Shown: positions 1 to 7,360 of the stretch, piece by piece
Numbering within the stretch: position 1 is the first letter of the stretch
Layout of the letters: each line of letters starts with the position of its first letter
Source: Beijerinckia sp. 28-YEA-48
GTDB lineage: Bacteria > Pseudomonadota > Alphaproteobacteria > Rhizobiales > Beijerinckiaceae
Direction of reading: 5' to 3'
DNA: 64,000 bases
Assembly (NCBI RefSeq): GCF_900104955.1
Contig: NZ_FNSI01000001.1
Location: 3,010,001 to 3,074,000 of the forward strand
Program-made: the position numbers and the translations under genes
Notes under the pieces: model-generated
What the model saw: the letters and a program-made list of their open reading frames with translations, nothing else
Told to the model about the DNA's origin: nothing
Databases searched by the model: none

Positions 1-336
1 CGGCTCAACACGCCCCGTGGCCGGGTGGCCCAATCGACGGAACGGCATCCGGAAATGTGGCTGACGGTCGTCGAGAGCGACGGCCATGGCTTGGTCAGCG
101 ATGAACTGCTGACGCAAGAAGAACAGGCCGACGAAATGCTGTTGATGGGCTTGCGCCTGACGGAAGGCATCGAGGCGCTGCGCTTCGAGGCGATCCGCGG
201 CCAGAAACTCGATCAGGAGCGCGTCTCGTCGCTGATCGAAGACGGCATGATCGAGATCACCAGCGACGGGCGCATCCGCGTCACGTCATCCGGCTTCCCG
301 GTGCTCGATGCGGTGGTGGCCGATCTCGCGGCCTGA
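1..336 (+). CDS. hemW: Radical SAM heme chaperone HemW, C-terminal part
   Basis: Only the last 111 residues are in the window; the frame is open from base 1. The segment has the helical C-terminal region of HemW-type proteins, including an EEQADEMLLMGLRL stretch followed by a short winged-helix-like tail (SLIEDGMIEITSDGRIRVT). HemW is an oxygen-independent coproporphyrinogen oxidase-like radical SAM protein that carries heme for insertion into cytochromes. The radical SAM core lies upstream, outside the window, so the CxxxCxxC motif cannot be checked. In many Rhizobiales hemW follows rph and rdgB; here those genes are about 24 kb away. Confidence 0.78.
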   Translation, partial: RLNTPRGRVAQSTERHPEMWLTVVESDGHGLVSDELLTQEEQADEMLLMGLRLTEGIEALRFEAIRGQKLDQERVSSLIEDGMIEITSDGRIRVTSSGFPVLDAVVADLAA

Positions 337-379
337 TGTGAAGAGCGTCACCATTACAGGTGACGAACGATATCCGCGT

Positions 380-1594
380 TCAGTGGGCGATTATCGGCGC
401 AAGTCGAAACGCGCGCGTTGACTCGACATTCGCTTTCCCAGCTTGATCAAGACGCGATGGCGGAGCACTCTCGCGGGCGCTCACTTCCATAAAACCCTTG
501 GAAATGTGCACGTCGAAACGAGACAAGAAACTCATACCCAGAAGACCGTCGACCGTCATTCCAAAAACTTTCTTATCACCCGACTGCACGACAACGGGAA
601 TGTTGGTGGCGTTCAAGTTGCCGAGCTTGATCGAATCGGCCTTCGAAAGAAGGCCGGTCGTCGGGCCGTTAGCCGTGTTCAGCCTCACCTTCCTCGCGCC
701 TTCCGTCCGCAGCTTAGCGCGTTCCGCGAAATCGCTCTGCACGGATACGAAACTCGCGCCGGTATCAAGAATGAAAACGCCTTTCTCGCCATTGATCATA
801 GCTGTAACGCGCACGACATTGGCCTGGCCCAAGAGCGGAAACCGCTCCATTGGTTTCGTTTGCGCGCAATGGCCCTTCTCGGCATAACCTGCCAGGTCCC
901 TTTGAGCGGGAGGGATGTCGCGCGTGTCCGGATCAAAGGCGACCCACGTTTCAATGGTCTTCATCGCCTCGCAGAAGCGCCCGACTGCCGCATAGGCGCT
1001 TGCCATGCGGAAAAAAACCTCGCTCGGCACATTCTTTTTGGAAGGAGAAAATTCAATCACCTTGGCATAGTCGTCCAACGCGCGCTTGTGATCGCCCGTT
1101 TCATCGAGCGCGCGCGCCCTCAGATAGTACACCTTTGGCGATGTCTGTATTTTGCCAACCAAAACGTCCGTGACTTCGACGGCTTTGCCATAATCAGAAA
1201 GTTGGAAGAAAATATTCGCCGACATGTCGAGCGCATTGTCGGGACCACCGCAAGCCTTGGCGAAACGATAGGCACTCTCCGCAGCTTCGCGGCGAAAGCC
1301 CACATTATACAGAGCCTTTGCGAGCGGGACGATCACCACTTGATCGCAAGGTTCGCGTCGCAGTTCGTCTAGATGCGACCAGACCGATGTATCCCGAGCG
1401 ATGCGCGCCGGCAGAGTAATGCCAAGTCGCCCATAGACCGGGGCAAAGAAAACATCCGGATTTTCTTCGGAGGTTACCTGCTCGGCTTTCAGTGGACCCG
1501 CGACCAAAACCGCGAGGAGCATAGGCATCGCGAAACGGAGCGAGACTTTGCGATGGTTCGGCCTCGAACGCACCGACCGCCATATCCTGCGCAT
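380..1594 (-). CDS. Secreted retropepsin-like aspartic protease with TPR repeats
   Basis: The C-terminal third is a clan AA aspartic protease domain with the catalytic motif FILDTGASF (Asp near residue 277 of this start) and the later flap/core pieces VDGLLGMSFL. Residues about 70-250 look like tetratricopeptide helices (YYLRARALDETGDHKRALDDYAKVIEF). A hydrophobic stretch followed by GPLKAEQ near the N-terminus reads as a signal peptide, so the protein is probably periplasmic. I chose the ATG at 1594 because a G-rich Shine-Dalgarno-like stretch precedes it; a TTG at 1663 and an ATG at 1528 are alternatives. The base composition looks less GC-rich than the neighbours. The substrate is unknown. 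It runs opposite to hemW and stands alone. Confidence 0.72.
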   Translation of the reverse strand: MRRIWRSVRSRPNHRKVSLRFAMPMLLAVLVAGPLKAEQVTSEENPDVFFAPVYGRLGITLPARIARDTSVWSHLDELRREPCDQVVIVPLAKALYNVGFRREAAESAYRFAKACGGPDNALDMSANIFFQLSDYGKAVEVTDVLVGKIQTSPKVYYLRARALDETGDHKRALDDYAKVIEFSPSKKNVPSEVFFRMASAYAAVGRFCEAMKTIETWVAFDPDTRDIPPAQRDLAGYAEKGHCAQTKPMERFPLLGQANVVRVTAMINGEKGVFILDTGASFVSVQSDFAERAKLRTEGARKVRLNTANGPTTGLLSKADSIKLGNLNATNIPVVVQSGDKKVFGMTVDGLLGMSFLSRFDVHISKGFMEVSARESAPPSRLDQAGKANVESTRAFRLAPIIAH

Positions 1595-1723
1595 GCGTAC
1601 CGCCCCCCGACGGAACCTAGCTTGTCCGTCCGCCCATGGTGGCGACTCGCAAGTTTCCGTCAAGTGACAAGGCTGCGAATACTTTCGTATGCCGTTCCTA
1701 TCGCGTCGCTACAATGCACAGCC

Positions 1724-1751
1724 GCGTTCTGTCGAAACACGACTTGCTCTG
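1724..1751 (+). repeat. Degenerate copy of the GATTTGCTCTA palindromic repeat
   Basis: The segment GTTCTGTCGAAACACGACTT and the following GCTCTGA match the right half of the repeat seen intact at 32861-32898 with a few changes. It lies between the protease gene and the downstream lipoprotein gene. The match is partial, so this is a weak call. Confidence 0.4.
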
Positions 1752-1796
1752 ATTGCGATAATTTTGAAGGCCTGTGAAACGCTAGCGCGAACGCGT

Positions 1797-3014
1797 TTAC
1801 GTCCCGGGAGGCGAGCTGAACTTCTGCGGCGCCGGGCTGATCACCGTGCTCGTGCCATTGCGAATCTGCAGCACCGAGAGGCCGCGTTCGTTCTGGCCGT
1901 CGCCCCGGAAGCGGAACAGGCCGTCAGCGCCCCGGAAACCATCGCCGTTGGTCAGCGTGGCTTCAGCGAAGCGGCCGCTCTGCTGTTGCGCCAGCGCCAC
2001 GAGCAGCGACACCGCGTCATAGGAGAGCGTGGCAATGCGCACAGGATCGGAGTTGAACTTGGTGCGATATTTCTGCGCGAAGATATTGAAGCCGGCATTG
2101 TCGGGCGCGGCGAACCAGGCGCCCTGAAGTGCGGGCAGACGCATAACGCGGGCATCGTTCCACACGCCGGTGCCGAGAAGCTGAACGCGCTTGACGTCGA
2201 TACCAGCAGAGCTGATGGCGCCGGCGACAGCCGTCATCTGATCGGCCTGTTCGGGCACGAACAGCGCATCGACCGCATCGCCGAGGCCGGCAATCTTCTG
2301 CGCCGCCGCAGCCGCGCCACCGGGCCGGTAACGCTCGATCGCAGCGACGCGCACGCCTTGCGACGCCGCCACGGTCTGGAACTGAGCCAGCGCCACATTG
2401 CCGTAATCGGTTTCCGGCGCCATGACGGCCATGCTCTTCTTGCCGCGCGACACGGCGAAGTCGACGACGCGCGAGACCTGCGTCTCGACCAGGAAGGACA
2501 ATTCATAAACACCGCGCGCCGCGGCGCTGGTGTCGGTGGAGAAGCCGATGACCGGGCGATTGCCGCCCCGGGCGACGCGGCCGACTTCACGCATATTGGC
2601 CGCGTAGAGCGGGCCGATGAACGCTTCGGCGCCTTCGTTCAGCGCCGCCTGGGCCGCGGCGCGCGCGCCTTCGGCCGAAGACTGGTCGTCCTTGACCAAC
2701 AGAGTGACCGCATCCAGGCCGCGCTCCGACATGGCAAGCTCGGCGGCGTTGCGCAGGGACTGGCCAACGGTGCTCGGCTGCCCGCCCTGGGTCAGCGGCA
2801 GAATCAGCGCGATCTTCACCGGCCCATGGCCGATGGTGTTGCCGGCCTCTTGGGCTAGCGGGGTCCCGCCGCCGGCGGGCTGGCTATCGCCAGAGAAGGG
2901 GCCACCGACGCCCATCGAGCCGCAGCCGGCCAGTGCCAGCAGGACGCTCAAAGCAGCGCCCGTCTTTGCGGCCGACAAGGTACGGCTCAAACCTCGGTCA
3001 AAAAATGCCATCAT
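1797..3014 (-). CDS. Penicillin-binding protein activator / LppC-LpoA-like lipoprotein
   Basis: The N-terminus has a lipoprotein signal with a LLALAGCGS lipobox, so the mature protein should start at that Cys and be membrane-anchored in the periplasm. The rest is a type 1 periplasmic binding fold of the leucine-binding kind (KIALILPLTQGGQPSTVGQSLRNAAELA, then FIGPLYAANMREVGRVA). This is the pattern of the LppC/LpoA family. LpoA of enterobacteria activates PBP1A from the outer membrane; the alphaproteobacterial members are shorter, as here (about 405 residues), and lack the N-terminal TPR domain. It is divergent from rsmI-yraN, a frequent arrangement in this lineage. The ATG at 3014 was chosen; an in-frame GTG lies just upstream and an ATG just downstream. 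Confidence 0.8.
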   Translation of the reverse strand: MMAFFDRGLSRTLSAAKTGAALSVLLALAGCGSMGVGGPFSGDSQPAGGGTPLAQEAGNTIGHGPVKIALILPLTQGGQPSTVGQSLRNAAELAMSERGLDAVTLLVKDDQSSAEGARAAAQAALNEGAEAFIGPLYAANMREVGRVARGGNRPVIGFSTDTSAAARGVYELSFLVETQVSRVVDFAVSRGKKSMAVMAPETDYGNVALAQFQTVAASQGVRVAAIERYRPGGAAAAAQKIAGLGDAVDALFVPEQADQMTAVAGAISSAGIDVKRVQLLGTGVWNDARVMRLPALQGAWFAAPDNAGFNIFAQKYRTKFNSDPVRIATLSYDAVSLLVALAQQQSGRFAEATLTNGDGFRGADGLFRFRGDGQNERGLSVLQIRNGTSTVISPAPQKFSSPPGT

Positions 3015-3130
3015 CACTCAATCCCGCCGCCAATCGCCGCCTATCCCGCGCGCGGGATCAAGCCAGGCTTTGAAAATATGCTGTCTCATCAAGCTTGCCC
3101 AGCGCGATTGTCGCCGCCAAAGCAATTCTG

Positions 3131-3148
3131 GTCGTGTAAGTCGTGTAA
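3131..3148 (+). promoter_or_regulatory. Perfect 9-bp tandem repeat in divergent promoter region
   Basis: GTCGTGTAA occurs twice in direct succession in the 288-bp space between the divergent lipoprotein and rsmI genes. The spacing of nine bases is close to one helical turn, which would suit a dimeric regulator, but no regulator is known from the sequence. The rest of the interval is AT-richer than the genes and holds no gene that I can support. Confidence 0.3.
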
Positions 3149-3302
3149 AATGCTGCGCGAGAAAGGTTAACCATCTTTTCCTATCTAGCCCCAACGATTT
3201 GCAGGCGTGCGGACGAATTGTTCTTTAAATCGAACATTTGACCTGTTTACAGAACGCTCTCGGACCGGTAGCTTCATTCTGATTTTTCAACGGGAGTTTT
3301 CC

Positions 3303-4241
3303 ATGACCGCGCCAACCCGCGGGGGGCATACGGCGGAGCAGCGGCCCCAACCCGCTTTCACGGCCTTCGGCCTGCGCGCTGAAGCTGAGAAGATCGCCCC
3401 CGGTCTGCATGTGGTGGCGACGCCCATCGGCAATCTCGGCGATATCTCGTTTCGCGCGCTGGGAACCCTGGCGGCGGCCGATGCGATCATCGCCGAAGAC
3501 ACCCGCGTCACCCGCAAACTGCTTGCCCACTACGGCATCGCAACACCGCTGGTCGCCTATCACGAGCACAATGCCGCTGTGATGCGCCCACATCTCGTGG
3601 CGCGGCTAGAAGCTGGCGCCGCACTGGCGCTGGTTTCCGACGCCGGCACGCCTTTGGTGTCCGACCCCGGCTTCAAGCTCGTCGCCGATGCGGTGGAGCG
3701 CAATATCCCCGTGACCTCCGTGCCCGGTGCCTCGGCGGTGCTAGCGGCGCTGGTCGTCGCCGGCCTGCCGACGGATCGTTTCTTCTTCGAGGGTTTTCTG
3801 CCGCAAAAAAGCGTGGCGCGGCGGACGCGGATCGCCGAACTGGCGCTGATTCCCGGCACGTTGGTGTTTTTCGAATCACCACGCCGGCTGGCGGAGTCCC
3901 TGGCCGATCTCAATGCGGTCCTCGGCGATCGCGAGGCCGCTATCGCGCGCGAACTGACCAAACATTTCGAAACGGTGCGACGCGGTTCGCTCGCCACTCT
4001 CGCGGCACAGCTCGCGGCCGAGGACCCGCCGAAGGGTGAAATCGTGCTCTTGGTGGCGCCGCCCGGCGACGAAGAGGTGATCGATGACGCCGATATCGAC
4101 GCGCGCCTGGAAGTGGCTCTGCGTACTTATTCGGTGAAGGACGCGGCAGCGCTGGTGGCGGCCGAAACCGGCCAGCCACGCCGCAAGGTCTATGCGCGCG
4201 CCATTGAATTGGGCGCGGCCCAGACACGCGGCGCGCCTTGA
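3303..4241 (+). CDS. rsmI: 16S rRNA (cytidine-2'-O)-methyltransferase RsmI
   Basis: RsmI methylates the 2'-hydroxyl of C1402 of 16S rRNA using SAM. The tetrapyrrole-methylase-type fold is clear: GLHVVATPIGNLGDISFRAL at the start of the core, AEDTRVTRKLLAHYGI, VSDAGTPLVSDPGFKL and the central SVPGASAVLAALVVAGLPTD. At 312 residues it is somewhat longer than the enterobacterial enzyme because of an N-terminal tail. The ATG at 3303 is preceded by GGGAG. It overlaps yraN by four bases (TTGA), so the two are translationally coupled. Confidence 0.93.
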   Translation: MTAPTRGGHTAEQRPQPAFTAFGLRAEAEKIAPGLHVVATPIGNLGDISFRALGTLAAADAIIAEDTRVTRKLLAHYGIATPLVAYHEHNAAVMRPHLVARLEAGAALALVSDAGTPLVSDPGFKLVADAVERNIPVTSVPGASAVLAALVVAGLPTDRFFFEGFLPQKSVARRTRIAELALIPGTLVFFESPRRLAESLADLNAVLGDREAAIARELTKHFETVRRGSLATLAAQLAAEDPPKGEIVLLVAPPGDEEVIDDADIDARLEVALRTYSVKDAAALVAAETGQPRRKVYARAIELGAAQTRGAP

Positions 4242-4621
4242 GCAACGCGCGTGCGCGTGAGCGACGCATCAAAGCCCATGCCTTCGGCCTGCGTGCCGAA
4301 ACCTGGGCGCGCTTTTATCTGCGCTGCAAGGGGTGGCGCGTGCTCAGCACGCGCTACAAAGTGCCGGGCGGCGAGATCGACATCATCGCGCGGCGCGGCG
4401 ATCTCGTCATCTTCGTCGAGGTGAAGGGACGACCGACGCTCGATCAGGCCTCGGAAACCATCACCGCGCAGAAACAACGCCGTATTTCCCAATCCGTGCG
4501 GCTGTGGCTTTCCCACAATCCGTGGGCCATGGATAAATCCCTGCGCGGCGACGCGCTATTTATCGCGCCACGCGCGTGGCCACGGCACATTGCCGACGCC
4601 TTTCCCCTCGACCTGCGATAA
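4238..4621 (+). CDS. yraN: YraN family (UPF0102) nuclease-like protein
   Basis: This 127-residue protein has the UPF0102 pattern: A-E-x-W-A-R-F-Y near the start, then GGEIDIIARRGDLVIFVEVK. The E, D and E-x-K residues match the PD-(D/E)XK nuclease-fold signature of the family. The biochemical role of YraN is not established. The start is a TTG inside the TTGA overlap with rsmI; no better start lies inside the conserved region. The rsmI-yraN pairing is common in alphaproteobacteria, where gshB often follows; here gshB lies about 14 kb away. Confidence 0.88.
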   Translation: MSNARARERRIKAHAFGLRAETWARFYLRCKGWRVLSTRYKVPGGEIDIIARRGDLVIFVEVKGRPTLDQASETITAQKQRRISQSVRLWLSHNPWAMDKSLRGDALFIAPRAWPRHIADAFPLDLR

Positions 4622-4681
4622 CGAGCTGTTTTAAGATAGCACCAGCACAGCACCTAACAATGTGCACGGGAGGGACAGCTC

Positions 4682-5716
4682 ATGAATGGCCGCATTGCCA
4701 CTGCACGATTTGCGCTTGCTCTAATGACGACGGTCATCGCCGGCAGCGTATCGGCTCAAACGCAGATGTCGCCGGCCGAGTGGGATAAAGTGGTCGCTGC
4801 CGGCAAGGCAGAGGGCAAAGTGATTTATTACACTGCCCATGTCGGCAATCCGCTGCAAACCGCCATTTTGAAAGCCTTCACCGCGCGCACTGGCATTCCG
4901 GTCGAGGCGCTGGAAGCGCGCGCCAGCGAATTGCGCGAACGCACCCGCGCCGAACAGACGGCCGGCCGCTTTACGGCCGATGTTACCTTCACCACCGACG
5001 GGCAAGCGGCCGTCATCGACAAAGACGACAAGGTGTTCGCGCGCCATTCGATCACGCCAAATGCGCAAGCGCTCCGCGCGCCGTTCAAAGCCGACGATCT
5101 GTTCGCCCCCTCGATGATCCTCAACTATGGCGTGCTGGTGAACACGTCGCTGGTCAAACCGGAGGATGAGCCGAAAAGCTGGACCGATCTCACCGATCCG
5201 AAGTGGAAGGGCAAGATTCTCTCCGACGACACGCGCGCCATCGGCGGCGGCTATTTGTGGTTCTTCACCACATTCAACGCTCTGGGCGAGAAATATCAGG
5301 AGGCCATGGCGGCGCAGAACCTGGTCTTCACCCGCGACCAGCGCGAAGCGGGCCGGCGGATCGCGCGCGGCGAATATGCCATGTTCATCCCCTTCATCTT
5401 TCCCGACATCAACAATCTCAAAGGCTTGCCGGTAAAGGTTCTGCCGATGGCGGAAGGTGCGCCCTATGTACTCTATGGCGCCGTGCAGATGCGCAACGCG
5501 CCCCGGCCGAACGCGGCGCTGATGCTGATCGACTTCATGATGTCGGAAGAAGCGCAATTGATCTGGGCGCGTGGTGGCCATGGCTTCGTGCGCGAAGGCA
5601 TCGAGGACAAAGTGCCGCCGGAACTGCGCGCCTTCGCCAACCCGAAACTGCTCGGCACCAATGACTGGCGGAGACAGGATGAAGGACTGGCGGCCGCTAA
5701 GAAACTGTACAAATAG
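4682..5716 (+). CDS. ABC-type extracellular solute-binding protein (iron/Fbp-like fold)
   Basis: A 344-residue periplasmic binding protein with a signal peptide ending near VSAQTQ. The start GKVIYYTAHVGNPLQTAILKAFTARTGI, the central SWTDLTDPKWKGKI and the late NAALMLIDFMMSEEAQ are typical of the type 2 binding fold used for ferric iron, thiamine or polyamine-like ligands. GGGAGGG precedes the ATG. No permease or ATPase gene is adjacent, so it is an orphan and its ligand cannot be assigned. A short remnant of a paralogous 3' end lies at 6564-6639. Confidence 0.82.
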   Translation: MNGRIATARFALALMTTVIAGSVSAQTQMSPAEWDKVVAAGKAEGKVIYYTAHVGNPLQTAILKAFTARTGIPVEALEARASELRERTRAEQTAGRFTADVTFTTDGQAAVIDKDDKVFARHSITPNAQALRAPFKADDLFAPSMILNYGVLVNTSLVKPEDEPKSWTDLTDPKWKGKILSDDTRAIGGGYLWFFTTFNALGEKYQEAMAAQNLVFTRDQREAGRRIARGEYAMFIPFIFPDINNLKGLPVKVLPMAEGAPYVLYGAVQMRNAPRPNAALMLIDFMMSEEAQLIWARGGHGFVREGIEDKVPPELRAFANPKLLGTNDWRRQDEGLAAAKKLYK

Positions 5717-5796
5717 GGCTGGCTAAACTCTTGGTGCCATTTCCGCTCAGCTGCAGCGCGGCTGTCGGAATGACACCGAGGTTTCAGCGCCTATTC

Positions 5797-6399
5797 TCAG
5801 TGCTTAGGCAGATTTGGCGTGCCTTCATGCGCAACGAGGAGATCGTGCATGTCGTTGGCATGCTCTTCCTCTTTGCCAAGAATGCCCTCGATCATCACGC
5901 GCGTGGTGGTGTCCCTGTCGCCAAAATATTTGATGAGTTCGCGATAGTGCTCGACAGCAATTCGTTCCGCGACAAGGTTTTCGCGGATCATATCGACCAG
6001 ATTATCGCCTTCGACATATTCCGAAGCTGAGCGTGAGGCCAATCCTTCCGGATTGAAATTCGGCGTTCCACCGAGCTGATTGATCCGCTCGGCGACCTGC
6101 ATCATGTGCTCCTGCTCCTCACGCGCGTGTTCGGCAAATTCCTTCTTCACCCCTTCCGATGAAATGCCGGTCGCCGCGACAGCATGCATCGTATAACGCA
6201 GCACGCAGACGATTTCGGTTGCGAGGACCGACTGCAGAATCTCGATCGTCTTATTCACGTCCGCACCATAGGCAGACGTGATGGCGCCTTCGGACAGATG
6301 CGCCCGCGCCTGCTTACGCAACATTTTGACGTCGCTCAGGAAAGGCTCTTTTGCCTTGGACGTATTCGCGGTTTCTTTGGAAGGATGTGCTGTCGCCAT
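5797..6399 (-). CDS. Ferritin-like / bacterioferritin-type diiron protein
   Basis: Four-helix ferritin-like protein of about 200 residues. The expected diiron ligands are present: ATEIVCVLRY in helix 1, EEQEHMM in helix 2, NLVAERIAVEHY in helix 3 and GKEEEHANDM in helix 4, giving Glu, ExxH, Glu, ExxH. It is likely to oxidise and store iron or protect against peroxide. The N-terminal 30 residues are charged and disordered. The ATG at 6399 follows GGAGACGAGAC, a good ribosome binding site, and is preferred over an upstream start at 6441. It stands alone and points towards the upstream binding-protein gene. Confidence 0.83.
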   Translation of the reverse strand: MATAHPSKETANTSKAKEPFLSDVKMLRKQARAHLSEGAITSAYGADVNKTIEILQSVLATEIVCVLRYTMHAVAATGISSEGVKKEFAEHAREEQEHMMQVAERINQLGGTPNFNPEGLASRSASEYVEGDNLVDMIRENLVAERIAVEHYRELIKYFGDRDTTTRVMIEGILGKEEEHANDMHDLLVAHEGTPNLPKH

Positions 6400-6503
6400 G
6401 TCTCGTCTCCGGGCAGGCCCAGCCAAGACCCGACCGGGCAATGCCTTTCAACGTGTCGGCGACAACGAAAGTTCCAAGAATTCTAAAGTGCGCCCCTGAG
6501 GGG

Positions 6504-6565
6504 TTAACGCCAGTCGTCGATACAAACCACCGCCCGCTCGTTAGCACCCATGATCTGGCAATAGC
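6504..6565 (-). pseudogene. 3'-end remnant of a paralogue of the UGSC-family gene
   Basis: Read on the minus strand this encodes CQIMGANERAVVCIDDWR and a stop. It is nearly identical in sequence and protein to the last codons of the gene at 7361-9019. Similarity stops on one side at the stop codon and on the other at about 6565, where similarity to a different gene begins. It is a gene fragment of about 20 codons with no start. Confidence 0.75.
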
Positions 6566-6639
6566 GCGCCTTCGCCAATCCGAAACTGCTCGGCATCGAT
6601 GACTGGCGCTGGCAGGATGAAGGACTTTCCGCTGCGAAG
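6564..6639 (+). pseudogene. 3'-end remnant of a paralogue of the solute-binding protein gene
   Basis: Read on the plus strand it encodes RAFANPKLLGIDDWRWQDEG and LSAAK. This closely matches the C-terminus of the binding protein at 4682-5716 (RAFANPKLLGTNDWRRQDEG, LAAAK). Most bases agree over about 70 positions. The fragment abuts the remnant of the other gene on its left and loses similarity after the Lys codon. Confidence 0.75.
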
Positions 6640-6673
6640 CGAATTTCTAAAGGAAGCCAGACGGCGTGCCACT

Positions 6674-7327
6674 TCAACTGATCGAGAGATCGCAATAGGT
6701 TTGCAACGCTTGAGTGCCTGGATCACGGTCGCCCAAGGTGCCCTGTTCGATGCTCAGCGCATCGGCTCGCAACTGGACGGCTTCGAGGTGTTTGCCCTGA
6801 TAGGCCGCGATCAGACCCAGATTGTTGAGACTGCCTACCAAGCGGAGAGAATTGGCTGGCCCGATCGCGCGCCGGATATTCAAAGATTTACAGACATAGG
6901 AGATGGCTTCGCTATAACGCCCAAGTTCTCGCAGAGCAGCGCCGAGGTCGCCATAATAATTCGATAGAAGCGGATCCTTAGCATCGAGGTGCTTTTCGCC
7001 GGTTGCCACCGCCTTAGCGAACAATTCGTGCCCTTGCGCGAAGTCTGAAGCGCTACGGGAACTCATCCCGCGATTGTAGTAGACCTTGGCCAATTGGTTT
7101 TGGGCATTGGCCACGCTCGCATCATCTGCCGGCAGAACACCTTCACGCAAGCCCAGCGTTCTGCGCAGCAGGTCTTCGACATAGGGCGAGGTGCTTCTTG
7201 CCCAATTGTCCATGGCAAGCGCATAAAGCCGATCAGCTTCGGCAAGCGAAGCCGACGACCCGCTTTGAGCGCCAGCTGATGCCTCGAACGCCACCAGAAT
7301 GGCCACCGCGCGTAAAAACCTCAGCAT
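6674..7327 (-). CDS. Secreted tetratricopeptide-repeat protein
   Basis: About 217 residues with a signal peptide (MLRFLRAVAILVAFEASAGAQ). The rest is TPR helices of the kinesin-light-chain spacing, for example LLSNYYGDLGAALRELGRYSEAISYVCKSLNIRR and SLNNLGLIAAYQGKHLEAVQLRADAL. No enzymatic domain is present, so it is probably a periplasmic scaffold. The ATG at 7327 fits the signal peptide; a GTG at 7339 is possible. It sits exactly between the two copies of the UGSC-gene 3' end, which suggests it was caught up in the duplication. GC content seems lower than that of the flanking genes. Confidence 0.65.
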   Translation of the reverse strand: MLRFLRAVAILVAFEASAGAQSGSSASLAEADRLYALAMDNWARSTSPYVEDLLRRTLGLREGVLPADDASVANAQNQLAKVYYNRGMSSRSASDFAQGHELFAKAVATGEKHLDAKDPLLSNYYGDLGAALRELGRYSEAISYVCKSLNIRRAIGPANSLRLVGSLNNLGLIAAYQGKHLEAVQLRADALSIEQGTLGDRDPGTQALQTYCDLSIS

Positions 7328-7360
7328 CGCGGTCCACACTCGGTCAACGACGCCATATGT

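Noticed and set aside
1689-2858. 389-codon open frame on the plus strand opposite the lipoprotein gene
   Set aside because: The minus-strand frame has a lipobox and periplasmic binding fold; this one is its antisense shadow.
3238-3270. TTGACC upstream of rsmI as a sigma-70 promoter
   Set aside because: No acceptable -10 hexamer lies at 16-18 bases, so I did not call it.
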